DNA from: Cacajao melanocephalus
Taxonomy: Eukaryota > Chordata > Mammalia > Primates > Pitheciidae
Length of the DNA: 64,000 nucleotides
Assembly: GCA_963573385.1 (NCBI GenBank)
Contig: CAUYLG010065568.1
Location: forward strand, 17,049-81,048
Direction: 5' to 3'
Positions 19,171 through 30,695 of the stretch are shown piece by piece. Each line of letters begins with the position of its first letter. The stretch's first letter is position 1. A program made the position numbers and the translations under genes. A model generated the notes under the pieces. The model was given only the letters and a program-made list of their open reading frames with translations. It was not told where the DNA came from and did not search any database.

Positions 19171-19500
19171 TTTCACCATTCAATTCCTTGTTCTGCTCAG
19201 TTGTCCCCACCTCCTGAAGTCTGACCAATCAGAAGCACCGTCATTTTGACCTTTCACCAATGGAAAGACTTGGGACTCCCTCTGGGTTGGACTCAAAGAG
19301 TAAGGCGGGAAGATGGGAGGAGAAAGGGGCGTGGATTCCTCGTCCCGCCCCTTCCTAAGGAGGCGGGCAGGGACTACTGCATCGGCAGCGGGCGAGACCT
19401 GCGGAAGGACGTGAGATTTGACCAATTAGAACTCATCATGGTATCCTAGTTAGCCAGTAGGTCGCTGTCAAGGGGAAAAGGGGCGGAGCAGCGGGGTTGA
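19080..19500. promoter_or_regulatory. Bidirectional IQCD / TPCN1 promoter
   Basis: This TATA-less, CpG-rich interval lies between the minus-strand IQCD exon 1 and the plus-strand TPCN1 leader. CCAAT boxes (NF-Y type) are at 19,129-19,133, 19,225-19,229, 19,257-19,261 and 19,422-19,426. GC boxes (Sp/KLF type) are at 19,344-19,351 (CCCGCCCC), about 19,361-19,368, and about 19,481-19,487 (GGGCGGA). Multiple CCAAT and GC boxes without TATA are typical of divergent housekeeping promoters. An RFX X-box-like site sits at the IQCD end. Transcription start sites are inferred. Confidence 0.75.
19113..19125. promoter_or_regulatory. X-box-like RFX site
   Basis: GTTGCTAGGTTAC has the two half-sites of an RFX X-box, GTTGCT and GGTTAC, separated by one base. 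The right half differs from the RGYAAC consensus at one position. X-boxes are the signature element of ciliary gene promoters. This one lies within or just upstream of the presumed IQCD exon 1, which fits a ciliary gene. It is a sequence match only. Confidence 0.5.
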
Positions 19501-19687
19501 GAAGACGGTAGGCGGTGGATGGGAGAGCTGGCGCAGCTGCCGTGGTGGCAGTGGCTGAAGTAGCTGCAGCTGCGGCGGCGGCAGCGGCTGCAACAGCTTC
19601 GGGCTCGGGGTTTTGGCGGCGGCGCCGGAGGGCTGGGCTGCGCGGTGCGGACCCCGGCGCGTGGTCCGGGTTGCTGGGGCGGCGCGT
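19480..19687 (+). other. TPCN1: TPCN1 exon 1 (5' UTR), approximate start
   Basis: This is the GC-rich leader downstream of the shared promoter. A plausible 5' splice donor, GTAAGA, begins at 19,688, and a second, GTAAGG, begins at 19,758. With the first donor, joining to exon 2 creates a TAA stop exactly at the junction in the TPCN1 frame, so translation would begin at the exon-2 ATG. A 14-codon uORF runs from 19,519 to its stop at 19,561-19,563. A run of GCN/CGG triplets at about 19,535-19,600 may be length-variable. The start near the GC box at 19,481 is inferred from promoter structure. Confidence 0.6.
19519..19563 (+). other. uORF in TPCN1 exon 1 (14 codons)
   Basis: An ATG at 19,519 opens a 14-codon frame (MGELAQLPWWQWLK) that stops at TAG 19,561-19,563. 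The start context is GGTGGATGG, with G at -3 and G at +4, which is favourable. Whether ribosomes use it depends on the true transcription start. Confidence 0.45.
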
Positions 19688-19908
19688 GTAAGAATCCGAG
19701 GGATGCGAGGGCTTGGCCCGAGGGAGAGGGCAGGGACCAGGGGTCAGAGGGCGCGGAGTAAGGGGTTGTGGCGCGGCACTCTGGTGTGGGAGGTGGGCTG
19801 GACGGGCCCGGAGGGGCCGCGGGGAAGGCTCCGGCGCGCTTCTCTCCGTCCAGCCCGGGCGGGGGCTTTGCACCCCGTCTCTTCGCCCCCAACTTCTTGG
19901 GACGACCC

Positions 19909-19945
19909 TCACGTGGGCGCCCAGCCAGGAGGTGGGAGCACGTGG
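19909..19945. promoter_or_regulatory. Pair of CACGTG E-boxes (possible CLEAR / USF / MYC sites)
   Basis: Two palindromic CACGTG cores occur 29 bases apart, at 19,910-19,915 (context TCACGTGG) and 19,939-19,944 (context GCACGTGG), in the CpG island at the start of TPCN1 intron 1. The CLEAR element bound by TFEB/TFE3 on lysosomal gene promoters is GTCACGTGAC; the first site matches seven central bases. TPC1 is endolysosomal, so the link is attractive, but USF and MYC/MAX bind the same core. Confidence 0.5.
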
Positions 19946-20189
19946 AGCTGGAGCCGGCGCGCCTGCCTCCTCCTTCCTCCCTCCCTCGTCCTTCTCCCTG
20001 GCGCCCTCAGGTGACCCCGCAGGAGTCTAGTGCCCGGGTCAGGCTGCCCCAGCGGACAGCGGGATGGCAGCTGGCCCTCTCTTCCCCTGGGCCCTTTCCC
20101 CAGGGCTGGCCATTTGGGTTCTCTCTAGAGGCGGAAGCAAAACCCGCAGAGGGAACACTGGACCAGGACTCACTCAGAACCGGGACTCA

Positions 20190-20460
20190 CTCCCGGGTTC
20201 TAGCCCTGCTTCTGCACTGTGTGACCTTGGGCAAGTCTCTTCCCCTCTCTGGGTCTCATTTTAGTCTCCTTGGAAAAATGATGTGTTTGAATTCAAATCG
20301 GGGGACTGGTTCTAGTCGTAGGTGTATATAGGGTAATGGTTAAGCAGGGAGGGTCCCTGAATTCAGACTGCCTGGGTTGAAACTTAGAAGAGGCAAGTTA
20401 AGTTAATCACTCCAAGCTTCAATTTCCTCATTCGTGAAGTGGGGATATAGGCTAAGATAG
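20190..20460. repeat. Two MIR fragments
   Basis: GTGTGACCTTGGGCAAGTCTC (about 20,220-20,240) and a second copy at about 20,325-20,455 with TTCAATTTCCTCATTCGTGAA. Confidence 0.75.
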
Positions 20461-20464
20461 GATT

Positions 20465-20668
20465 TGTCAACAGCAGCTCAGTTATTTTGAGCCACGTAAT
20501 TCTTTGTTTCTGGAGGTCTCACCTGTGCATTGTAGCACGTTCAGTGGCATCCCCAGACTCCACCCACCAGCAATCCCCCCACTCCCCAGCTGTGACAGTC
20601 AAAGATGTCTTCAGACACTGCTGATGTCCCTGTGGGGGCAAAAATCACCCCAGTTGAAACCAATGAGC
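20465..20668 (-). repeat. MER5A/B (hAT-Charlie MITE), antisense
   Basis: Antisense to the copy at 15,379: ACGTAATTCTTTGTTTCTGG, GTGCATTGTAGCACGTT, and GGGGCAAAAATCACCCCAGTTG at the terminal repeat end. Confidence 0.8.
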
Positions 20669-21570
20669 AAAGACAATACAGGCAGACAAGCAGTCATGTA
20701 TTAAACAGTTAACCGTGTCCAACCATCTGAATTGGAGGACTTCTTTGCTTATCTGTGTGGCAGATATGAAAATTATGCACGAACCCCACCCCCCGCGCCT
20801 CTTTTTTTTTTTTTTTTTAGCTCATTGTTAGTGTATTTTATGTGTGGCCCAAGACAATTCTTCCAGTGTGGCCCAGGGTAGCCAAAAGGTTGTGACAGCC
20901 TTGAGTTAAAACATAGAAACCACTAGCCATTATGATAATGGTAACATTAAGAAACCTCTTCTCTGTGAGTTAATAAATTCTCCTGCCTTCAAAGTAAATA
21001 TGGGAGAGAATTGTCAAAGCTGAGTAATGGATACAGGGAAGTTTGACTATGTTTGAAAATATCTGTGGTAAAAAGTTAAACCAAAAAGATAATACAACCG
21101 TAATTCTTAAGACTGCCAAATAGTAGCGTTTCATCTGGGATTTCCTCTTCTGCCTCTCCTGCTGAGACTTTTAAAAGCAAAATAAATCCCCAGATCTGAA
21201 GGAAACTTTAAAAAAAAAACTCACAGGAAATGTGCTGGGCACGGAGCTACAGAGCTTAGCAGCAAGTAGAATGGTGTTTACTTTTGCTGCCTTGTTTTAA
21301 AAAGAGGTACCGCTCTCTGTGGATGCACAAGGCTTTGCTCGTAGTTGTTCCAGTGATTCGCGGAAGAAGTCAGTTACCCAGTTGCAATTGACTAGGTCAG
21401 TTAGGAGGCAAAGTGGGTTGAGCCCAGAGCCCACAGCTTGAGGAAGGAACCTGCTGCTGTTTGCAAGTTCAAAGGTCTGCGGTCAGATCTGCTGAGTCTT
21501 TTTTTTTGTTTGTTTGGTCCTCAGCGGAAATGGGAATGTGCATAAATAGGAGCTGTAACAGACTAGCTCA
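20669..21570. other. Anonymous unique DNA with a T-run at about 20,803-20,818
   Basis: No repeat family or exon recognised. Confidence 0.5.
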
Positions 21571-21576
21571 GAGTGT

Positions 21577-22216
<640 letters not shown>

Positions 22217-22519
22217 TGAGTGTCTTAAATTTGGAGTTAAGGATGAGCACTTTTACTGTATTAAAAAACACTCATCACTTAAAAAGAATACACTTGTCTG
22301 TCCCCTTCCTCAGACACTTAAATCTAAGAGAACAACTCTTATATAAGAATAATACAAATGATATAAAAATGTTACATTTTGGAAGTATGTTTCTAATTGT
22401 TCCTGAGAGGCTGCTTAGTAAAGCTGAAGTGAAAAATGTATTTTAAATCTGTATTTTCAGGCAAGTATATATTGGTGATTGAAGCTAGGTGCTGCCTAAA
22501 TACACAGTCCAGACTTCGA

Positions 22520-22790
22520 GGAATTATAGTGTAATGGCTAAGAATACAGGTTTGGAGTCAGACCGTATAGTTGAAAGCTTGGCTCTTTTTAGCTGTGGGT
22601 CCTTGGGCAGGATGCTTAACCTCTCTGTGCCTGAAGTATTCCCCCACCCCCATCCTGTAACAGGGAGATAATAAGCCTACCTATCTCATGAGGTTATTAA
22701 GAATTTTCAGTTAACTTTTACTTATGGAGTGCTAGTAGGGTCCCTCGTTCATAGAAAGCACTTATTGAGTATTAACTGTTACTTTAATTG
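22520..22790. repeat. MIR SINE, near full length
   Basis: Runs from TAGTGTAATGGCTAAGAATAC through GTGGGTCCTTGGGCAGGATGC to the AAAGCACTTATTGAGTATTAACTG tail. Confidence 0.85.
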
Positions 22791-22802
22791 TTGTAGTTTT
22801 TT

Positions 22803-23110
22803 GTCATTTTATTTTATTATTTATTTATTTGAGATGAAATCTAGCTCTGTCGCCCAGGTTGCAGTACAGTGGCGTGATCTCGGCTTATAGCAAACTTTGC
22901 CTCCCAGGTTCAAGCAATTCTCCTGCCTCAACCTCCTGAGTAGCAGGAATTAGAGGTGCCCACCACCACACCAGCTAATTTTTATATTTTCAGTAGAGAC
23001 AGGGTTTCACCATGTTGGCCAGGCTGGTCTCAAACTCCTACCTCAGGTGATCCGCCTGTCTCAGCCTTCCAAAGTGCTGGGATTACAGGTGTGAGCCACT
23101 GCACCCGGCC
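22803..23110 (-). repeat. Alu
   Basis: Antisense, with a TTTA-repeat tail, abutting the next Alu. Confidence 0.88.
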
Positions 23111-23416
23111 TTTTATTTTATTTTTTTAGAGACAGGGTTTCACTCTGTTGCCCAGTCTGGGCCGCAGTGGTGTGATCACAGCCCACTATAACCTCCAGCT
23201 CCTGGGCTCATGTGTTTCCCCCACCTCAGCCTCCCAAGTAGTTAGGTCTGCAGGCGCATGCCATCATGCCCAGCTAATTTAAATTTTTTTATTTTGTAGA
23301 GATGGAGTCTTGCTGCATTGCCCGGCCTGGTCTTGAATTGCTAAGCTCAAGCAATTCTCCCACCTTGACCTCCCAAAGTGCTGGGATTACAGGTGGGAGC
23401 CACTGTGCCCAGCCTA
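23111..23416 (-). repeat. Alu, AluJ-like
   Basis: Antisense, diverged; joined tail to head with the previous copy. Confidence 0.85.
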
Positions 23417-23587
23417 TTTTTTTCTTTAAAGTTGTTTCAAAACTTACAAATAAATGTAAAGAGAAGTGGAGGTAGAACATGTTTGCCCTAATCTCACTCT
23501 CCAGACAGAATTATCCTTGACTTTTCCGTATTTGTTCTTACAGGGTTCCCCTCCTCCATATTTTAATGCTATTATACTGTAATAATT

Positions 23588-23877
23588 CTTTTATTTATTT
23601 TTTTGAGATCGAGTCTCACCCTGTCCCCCAGTCTACAGTGCAGTGGCTCCATCTGGGCTCACTGCAATCTCCGCCTTCTGGTTTCAAGTGATTCTTCTGC
23701 CTCAGCCTTCCGAGTAGCTGGGATTACAGGCGTGTGCCACCACATCCGGCTAATTTTTGTATTTTTAGTAGAAACAGGGTTTCACCATAGTGGCCCGGCT
23801 GGTCTCAAACTCCTAATCTCGTGATCTGCCTGCCTTCCTAAGTGCTGGGGTTGTTGATGTGAGCCAATTCACCTAGC
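23588..23877 (-). repeat. Alu, slightly 5'-truncated
   Basis: Antisense; its head end (right side) is degraded. Confidence 0.85.
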
Positions 23878-23883
23878 ATAATT

Positions 23884-24237
23884 CTTTTTTTTTTTTTTTT
23901 TTCAGAGACGGGGTCTCACTCTGTTGCCCAGGCCAGAGTGCAGTGGTACAATCATAGCTCACTGTAGCCTTGAACTCCTGGGCTCAAATTAGCCTTCCTA
24001 GTAGCTGAGACTACAGGTGCATGCCACCTGCCCAGCTAATTTTATTTATTTTTGTATTTTAAATATTTATATTTTCTGTGCGTATGCTTACCCAACTGGC
24101 TATTTTTTTAAAAAATTTTTTATAGATATAGGGTCTTGCTATATTGCCCAGGCTGGTCTCAATTCCTGGCCTTAATCGACCTTCCCACCTCAGCCTTCCA
24201 AAATCCTGGGGTTACAGATGTGAGGCACCCCACCGGC
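23884..24237 (-). repeat. Alu with internal insertion
   Basis: Antisense AluJ-like. About 60 bases of AT-rich sequence (about 24,050-24,115) lengthen the linker region. Confidence 0.8.
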
Positions 24238-24665
24238 CAGTTTTTTTTGGTAATTGAGATATAATATACCATTTTATTATTTATTTATTTAGAGACGGGG
24301 TCTCACTCTGTTACCCAGTCTGGAGTGCAGTGGTACGATCTCGGCTCACTGCAACCCCTACTTCCCGGGTTCAAGCTAGTTGTGTGCCTCAGCTTCCTGA
24401 GTAGCTGGGACTACAGGTGCCCACCACCAAGCCCAGGTATGCATTTTTAGTAGAGATGGGGTTTCGTTATGTTGGCCAGACTAGTCTTGAACTCCTGGCT
24501 CAAGTGATCCACCTACCTCGGCCTCCCAAAGTGCTGGGATTACAGGTGTGAGTCACCACGCCTGGCTCTAATTCACCATTTTAAAGAGTATAATTTAGTG
24601 GTTTTTATTCACAAAGTTGTGCAACCATCACCACTATCTAATTTCAGAATATATTAGTCATGGCT
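24238..24665 (-). repeat. Antisense L1M 3' fragment, split by an Alu
   Basis: TTGAGATATAATATACC resumes after the Alu as TTCACCATTTTAAAGAG and AAAGTTGTGCAACCATCACC, a conserved antisense L1M block. It ends about 50 bases before TPCN1 exon 2. Confidence 0.8.
24275..24566 (-). repeat. Alu inside L1M, next to TPCN1 exon 2
   Basis: Antisense; the closest Alu to the exon-2 acceptor (about 145 bases). Confidence 0.9.
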
Positions 24666-24713
24666 GTGTTTTAATAATTATGTTTTATTTTTTTAATTCT
24701 CAAACCCTAGAAG

Positions 24714-24815
24714 ATGCCTCTCATGGAGGAGTTTCTGAGCAGCACCTCTCATCCAGTGGCTTTGAAAGGGAGCTCAAATCAGAGAGTGTTTCAAACCCTG
24801 GACATCACATCCTGA
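24714..24815 (+). other. uORF in TPCN1 exon 2 (33 codons)
   Basis: The ATG at 24,714 is three bases into the exon, with a second in-frame ATG at 24,723. The frame runs 33 codons to TGA at 24,813-24,815, in a different frame from TPCN1. It ends 20 bases before the TPCN1 ATG. The first start has A at -3 but C at +4 (adequate); the second has C at -3 and G at +4. The short gap to the main start would disfavour reinitiation, so leaky scanning would be needed. Confidence 0.55.
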
Positions 24816-24835
24816 GGGCCACAGGAGAAGAGAAC

Positions 24836-24947
24836 ATGGCCGTGAGTTTGGATGACGATGTGCCCCTCATCCTGACCTTGGACGAGGGTGGCAGTGCCCC
24901 ACTGGCTCCCTCCAACGGCCTGGGCCAAGAAGAACTACCTAGTAAAA
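24836..24947 (+). CDS. TPCN1: TPCN1 coding exon, residues 1-37 plus first base of codon 38
   Basis: TPC1 is a two-domain (2 x 6 transmembrane segment) cation channel of endosomes and lysosomes. It is Na+/Ca2+ permeable, activated by PI(3,5)P2 and voltage, and linked to NAADP signalling (family knowledge). This exon encodes the cytosolic N-terminal end, beginning MAVSLDDDVPLILTL, which I recognise as the human TPC1 start. The start codon context is strong (AACATGG). Residues D7-D8-V9-P10-L11-I12 fit the acidic dileucine rule [DE]xxxL[LI], the kind of adaptor-binding signal that delivers membrane proteins to endolysosomes. The exon ends ...EELPSK and splits codon 38 (phase 1). No membrane segment is encoded here; the channel body lies beyond the window. 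The identification is from memory and is very likely right, since the next coding exon continues the same protein in frame. Confidence 0.93.
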
Positions 24948-24949
24948 GT

Positions 24950-26105
24950 AAGATGGTGGGGTGAGCTGGGGGTACCCCAGCTTTTCTGTTTCAGAGGCTG
25001 AGAGATGATAAGTGCTTTGTGGTCTGATAGTAGGGGCGTGTAACTTGCTGGCTGGCCACATGTTTGAGCCCCAAATTCTGATACAGAAACTACTCCTGAG
25101 AGACTGTGGGTTTCTCCTTCCACACCCCCAGCTTGGCAGTGTTTCCAGGGGCCTAGCTGCTCCTCTTCGATCCCTCATTCCCTTCGCCAGCTGCCTGCCT
25201 TGCACCTGAGGTAACTTGGCCTGCCTGTGGATGCTTGGCAGGGACCGCGGGCCAACCTGCTCTGGCTGCCTTCCCTGCCCCATTCCTGCTTAAAAAAAGA
25301 AACACATTTCAACACCAGCCTCCGTCTGTCCCCATCTGAAACTGTTGGCCAGAAAGCAGCACTACCTGCATCTCTTTGCTCTGTCTCAGTCCCTCCTTGC
25401 CCAGGACAGCGGGGAAGAGGGTGAGTGTTTTGTCGTGATCCATTGATTTGAGGGTTTGGGGTTTTGCTTTGACTTCCTATGAACCAAAGCGTAGCACAAA
25501 GTGAACCCAAGTGCAGCAAGGAGCTTTACATTTTTTAAATTTTAAGTGTGTTTCTGGCAGAATGAGAGGCTTTAAAAACCTTTCTGGTTCTCATCCCGAA
25601 GCCATTTGTCTCAGTTGCTCATGCTTTGGGCTCTGGAGAGGCTTAAAATAACTTGCCTTTTCTGGAGGGTCCTAAGACGTCAGGAAGCAGTGCTTTAGGG
25701 TCTGCTTAGCAAATGCATGTTCCATATCTCCCAGTGCTCCCCAGCCAGGGCAGAGGGGGAGTGTTCTTTTCCCATTCACAAGTGAAGATGTTTAGGGCCA
25801 GGGAGAGACGAGCCAGGCTCTCCCGTCTCCTTTGTCCAGGGAGAATGCAGTTGAGTTGTAGGGAGCTCAGCAGCCTCCCCTGGGAATTGATGAAGGAGAA
25901 CAGTGTTTCCAGGGATGTGAGTGTGGCGGGGAGCCCTGACTTCCTAGAAACAGGCCTCTCTTTGCTTTGCCATGTTCACCCTCATCTAGGGTGGCAGAGC
26001 TGGGCTGCTCAGGAGGATTCGAACGTAAACCAGATTTTTCCCCAAGCACCACTCAGGGATGAGAAAGCAGTGGCTCTGATTTCAGACTGTTTTCTTTCTG
26101 AAATC
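24950..26105. other. Unique intronic DNA
   Basis: GC-richer intron sequence after exon 2. Several short frames are open but none has a splice context or a recognisable product. Confidence 0.5.
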
Positions 26106-26107
26106 CC

Positions 26108-26245
26108 TTTGCAAGGATAGGCAGTATTATCCCTATTTTACAGAGGAGGAAACTATGGGTCAGAGAGGACAAGTAACTTGCCTGAAGTCACCCAGCCAAG
26201 AAATGGTTGAGCAGAGATTTGAACCCAGCATCATCTGACTCCAGA
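26108..26245. repeat. MIR SINE
   Basis: TACAGAGGAGGAAACTATGGG and AAGTAACTTGCCTGAAGTCAC. Confidence 0.82.
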
Positions 26246-26336
26246 ATTCCTTCTCCTTCTCCTCTTCCTTTTTTTCCTTCTCCAGCTGCTCCTCCCTCCC
26301 CTTTTTTCTTCACTACCCTCAATAAATGTAAGCACA

Positions 26337-26643
26337 GGCCAGACACAGTGGCTCCCACCTTTAATCCTAGCCCTTTGGGATGCCAAGGCAGGAAGACCAC
26401 TTGAGCCTAGTGATTTTGAGTTCAAGACCAACCTGGGCAACGTAGTGAGACCTCAGCTGTATAGCAAAATTAAAAACTTATCCAGGTATGGTGGTGCGTG
26501 CCTATAGCCCCAGCTACTCAGGAGGCTGAGGTAGGAGGATTGCTTGAGCCCAGGAATTCAAGGTTGCTGTGGGCTATGATTGCACCACTGCACTCCAGCC
26601 TGGGCAACAGAGCAAGACCCTGTCTCAAAAAAAAAAAAAAAAA
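26337..26643 (+). repeat. Alu, AluJ-like
   Basis: Plus-strand between diverged flanks TAAGCACAGGCC and TGAGTACAGGCC. Confidence 0.88.
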
Positions 26644-26654
26644 GGTGAGTACAG

Positions 26655-26805
26655 GCCTTTAGCATTTATATTATCTCCTTATATAACCTCAATATAGAGT
26701 TGTTATTATTATCTGTATTTTATAGAGGAAGAGACAGGCTCAGAGAGGTTAAGTAACTTGCCCAAGGTCACATAGCTAGTAAGCAATAAAGCCTGTCTGG
26801 TCTTT
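26655..26805. repeat. MIR SINE
   Basis: GAGAGGTTAAGTAACTTGCCCAAGG is the MIR core. Confidence 0.85.
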
Positions 26806-27936
<1,131 letters not shown>

Positions 27937-28169
27937 TGAGCAGTCCATCTAAAACACAAGCCCAACCTGGTGGTTTCTCTGTTTTAAAGCTTCTTTTTAC
28001 TCTCCCATCCAGGGGGGCTGGGGAGGGCAAGCTCTTCAGCCGGCAGACGAAGCCTTGCGTGTTCTAGTACCTTCTTGCTTGACTGGTCCCATTTCCTGCC
28101 TCAGTCCACAGCCTCATACTGCATTTAGTTCGGTGAATCCCCTGTGCATTCTTAAACCTCTCCACCTTG

Positions 28170-28785
<616 letters not shown>

Positions 28786-29177
28786 GTCAGAATCAACCTA
28801 CATGGATTTCTGGGGCCTTGCAGCTAGCTCATCGGAGTGGCTATGTCAGGGCCCCAGTCAGAGGTGGGCAGCCTCCCTTTTGTCATCTCTTCTCACCATA
28901 GGTTTGAGTCCCATTGCTCTCAGCACAGCTGAGTGTCCTGGCGGCTGCCATCATTGACTTTTGTCTTTAGCTGTTGTAAACCTTTGAGGTACTAAGGAGT
29001 TGGCAGAATGCAGATGGAGGCCATCCGTGGAGTTGGCAGCGACATGAGCGTGGGCCACTGGGAATGAAGCAAGCTTTCTAAGGCTGAGTCACCATCAAGC
29101 CTGGCTTTTGCTTTGGCCCAGCAGCCGCTGAGACCTTCTCGGCACTGTATCTCCACGCTCCGTGTCTGCTTGGGCAC
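28786..29177. other. Unique intronic DNA
   Basis: No feature recognised. Confidence 0.5.
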
Positions 29178-29494
29178 ACCTAACAAAACACCATGGACTG
29201 ATGGCTTAACCAACAGAAATCTAATTTCTCACAGGTCTGGAGGCTGGAAGGAAGTCTAAGACCAAGGTGCCAGCAGGTTTGGTTTCTTGAAAGGCCTCTT
29301 TCCTTGGCTGGTAAATTGTCCTCTTCTGATAAGGACAACCAGTCCTATTGGATTAGGGCTCACCCATACGACCTTATTTTATCTTAATCACCTTTAAAGG
29401 CCCTTTCTCCAAACACAGTCACATTCTGAGCTACTAGGGGTTAGGACTTCAGCCTGTGAATTTGAGGGGGACACAGTTCAGGCCATCACACTCT
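29178..29494. repeat. LTR-type interspersed repeat (MaLR-like)
   Basis: ACCATGGACTGATGGCTTAACC, CACAGGTCTGGAGGCTGGAAG, GATAAGGACAACCAGTCCTATTGG and GTCACATTCTGAGC form a widespread ancient repeat pattern. I believe it is an ERVL-MaLR LTR; the family name needs RepeatMasker. Confidence 0.6.
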
Positions 29495-30530
29495 TACCCT
29501 TTCCTCAGAGGCAGGGTCCGAGGAATCTGGCCGTGCTGCCTGTGACCTTTCACCCTGCAGGAAATGGGAGGGTTTGGGTTTTTCTCCTTACGTGGACAAG
29601 AGTGGATTTAATCCAGGACTCAGACATCTTTGGGCTTTAAGAGCGGCTGCTGCAGTGCTAATGAATGAGTCACAGGCAGCGCGGTGTCAGGTTGATAAAG
29701 GAGGCAGGTATGAACAGAGGTATTTAAAGCCTGGAAACCAGGATAACCTTGAAAACAGTCAGCGGGGCCGCTGCTAGACACAGTGGTTTAGAGACAGCCC
29801 ACAGTCCACACCACATGGCAGGCGGTGGTCTCACCCACTGCATTCAGGGAATCAGGACGTCTGGGGTGGGTAGACATACTGGGTAGTCCAAGGTATTTCC
29901 CAGGGTAGGTCTGGTTACACTCAGTTCTGCCTTCTCCCTGCCTTTAAAGCCAGCTACTGCCTAAGATGGACTAGACCATGTGCCTTTTCTGTGTGAGGGA
30001 AGGATTGGGCTCAGTGGGGCTGGCTGAGGTCTGAACTGGATGTTTGGTCTCTGCTTTGGTGCGGGTTGTTTATGGTTTTCCGGTGACAGGCCCTGCAGCT
30101 AAAGCCCAAGGCCACAGTGCAGAGAGCTGCCCTCTCCCTCTTGCACGCCAATGCCTGGCACACCATCGGGAGTTCCTAGGACCAGTGTAGCCTCAGCAGT
30201 GTGGAGGATCCCTATCCCCTGGCAGGGGCCCCCACGTGGCAGCCTGGTCCCCTTTTCAGGGTCTTCATGCAGCCAGGGCCAGTGGGCCCCAGGCTCAGTC
30301 AAGGTGGGCCAGTGCTGTTGGCCTCAGGGCTGCCGTAGCCAGGGGGAGCTGGGAGAGAGCCTCACCGGCTGGCAGCGGAGGATAATCCAGCCTGATGCGT
30401 GCACTCCATCACTGTTATCTGTGCCGTGGCTCTGCCTCTGACCAGGTGGCCCAAGCATACTTGCCAAAGAGTGAAGAAGCCCAAGGGGCCTGCACCGCTT
30501 TTGTCACTTGTGATACCATGGGGGCTGGAG
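29495..30530. other. Unique intronic DNA
   Basis: GC-richer, several overlapping short open frames on both strands, no splice-bounded exon recognised. Confidence 0.5.
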
Positions 30531-30534
30531 TGGT

Positions 30535-30695
30535 TGAGCTGAGTATAGCTCTTAGCTGCTCCAAGCCTCAGCCTGCTCATCTGTAGAATGGCCATGATGG
30601 CATCCATCAGTTGAGTCGTTGCGGGGGGATTGAGCGAGATCACGTGTGTGAGCACATGGTCAGTGCTCATCCGGTCATAAGTGTTATTATCATGG
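30535..30695. repeat. MIR SINE
   Basis: AGCCTCAGCCTGCTCATCTGTAGAATGG and the decayed tail CATGGTCAGTGCTCATCCGG. Confidence 0.75.

Larger units (their letters stand above)
19380..20050. other. TPCN1: CpG island over TPCN1 exon 1
   Basis: CpG dinucleotides are dense from about 19,380 to 20,050, in sharp contrast to the CpG-poor introns. The island covers the TPCN1 leader, a GCN/CGG-rich tract at about 19,535-19,600, and the start of intron 1. Long open frames here on both strands are a by-product of GC richness, since stop codons are AT-rich; I do not call them genes. Confidence 0.85.
24711..24947 (+). other. TPCN1: TPCN1 exon 2
   Basis: The acceptor reads TTCTCAAACCCTAG before 24,711; the donor after 24,947 is GTAAGA. 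The first 125 bases are leader. They contain a 33-codon uORF beginning at 24,714 and ending at TGA 24,813-24,815. The TPCN1 frame itself is open from the acceptor through the start codon, so an upstream exon in the right phase would give an N-terminally extended channel. The polypyrimidine tract is weak (TTTTATTTTTTTAATTCT) and lies about 50 bases from an antisense L1 fragment. The exon ends one base into a codon, and that A joins AT of exon 3 to give Asn38. Confidence 0.85.

Noticed and set aside
19436..20331. Long open frames on both strands in the CpG island (up to about 187 codons)
   Set aside because: GC-rich DNA has few stop codons. Several frames overlap on both strands, none has a domain, and the region is explained by the TPCN1 leader and promoter.
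25713..26120. 135-codon plus frame after TPCN1 exon 2, considered as a retained-intron product
   Set aside because: Not contiguous in frame with exon 2, which reads GTAAGATGG and stops soon; no domain.
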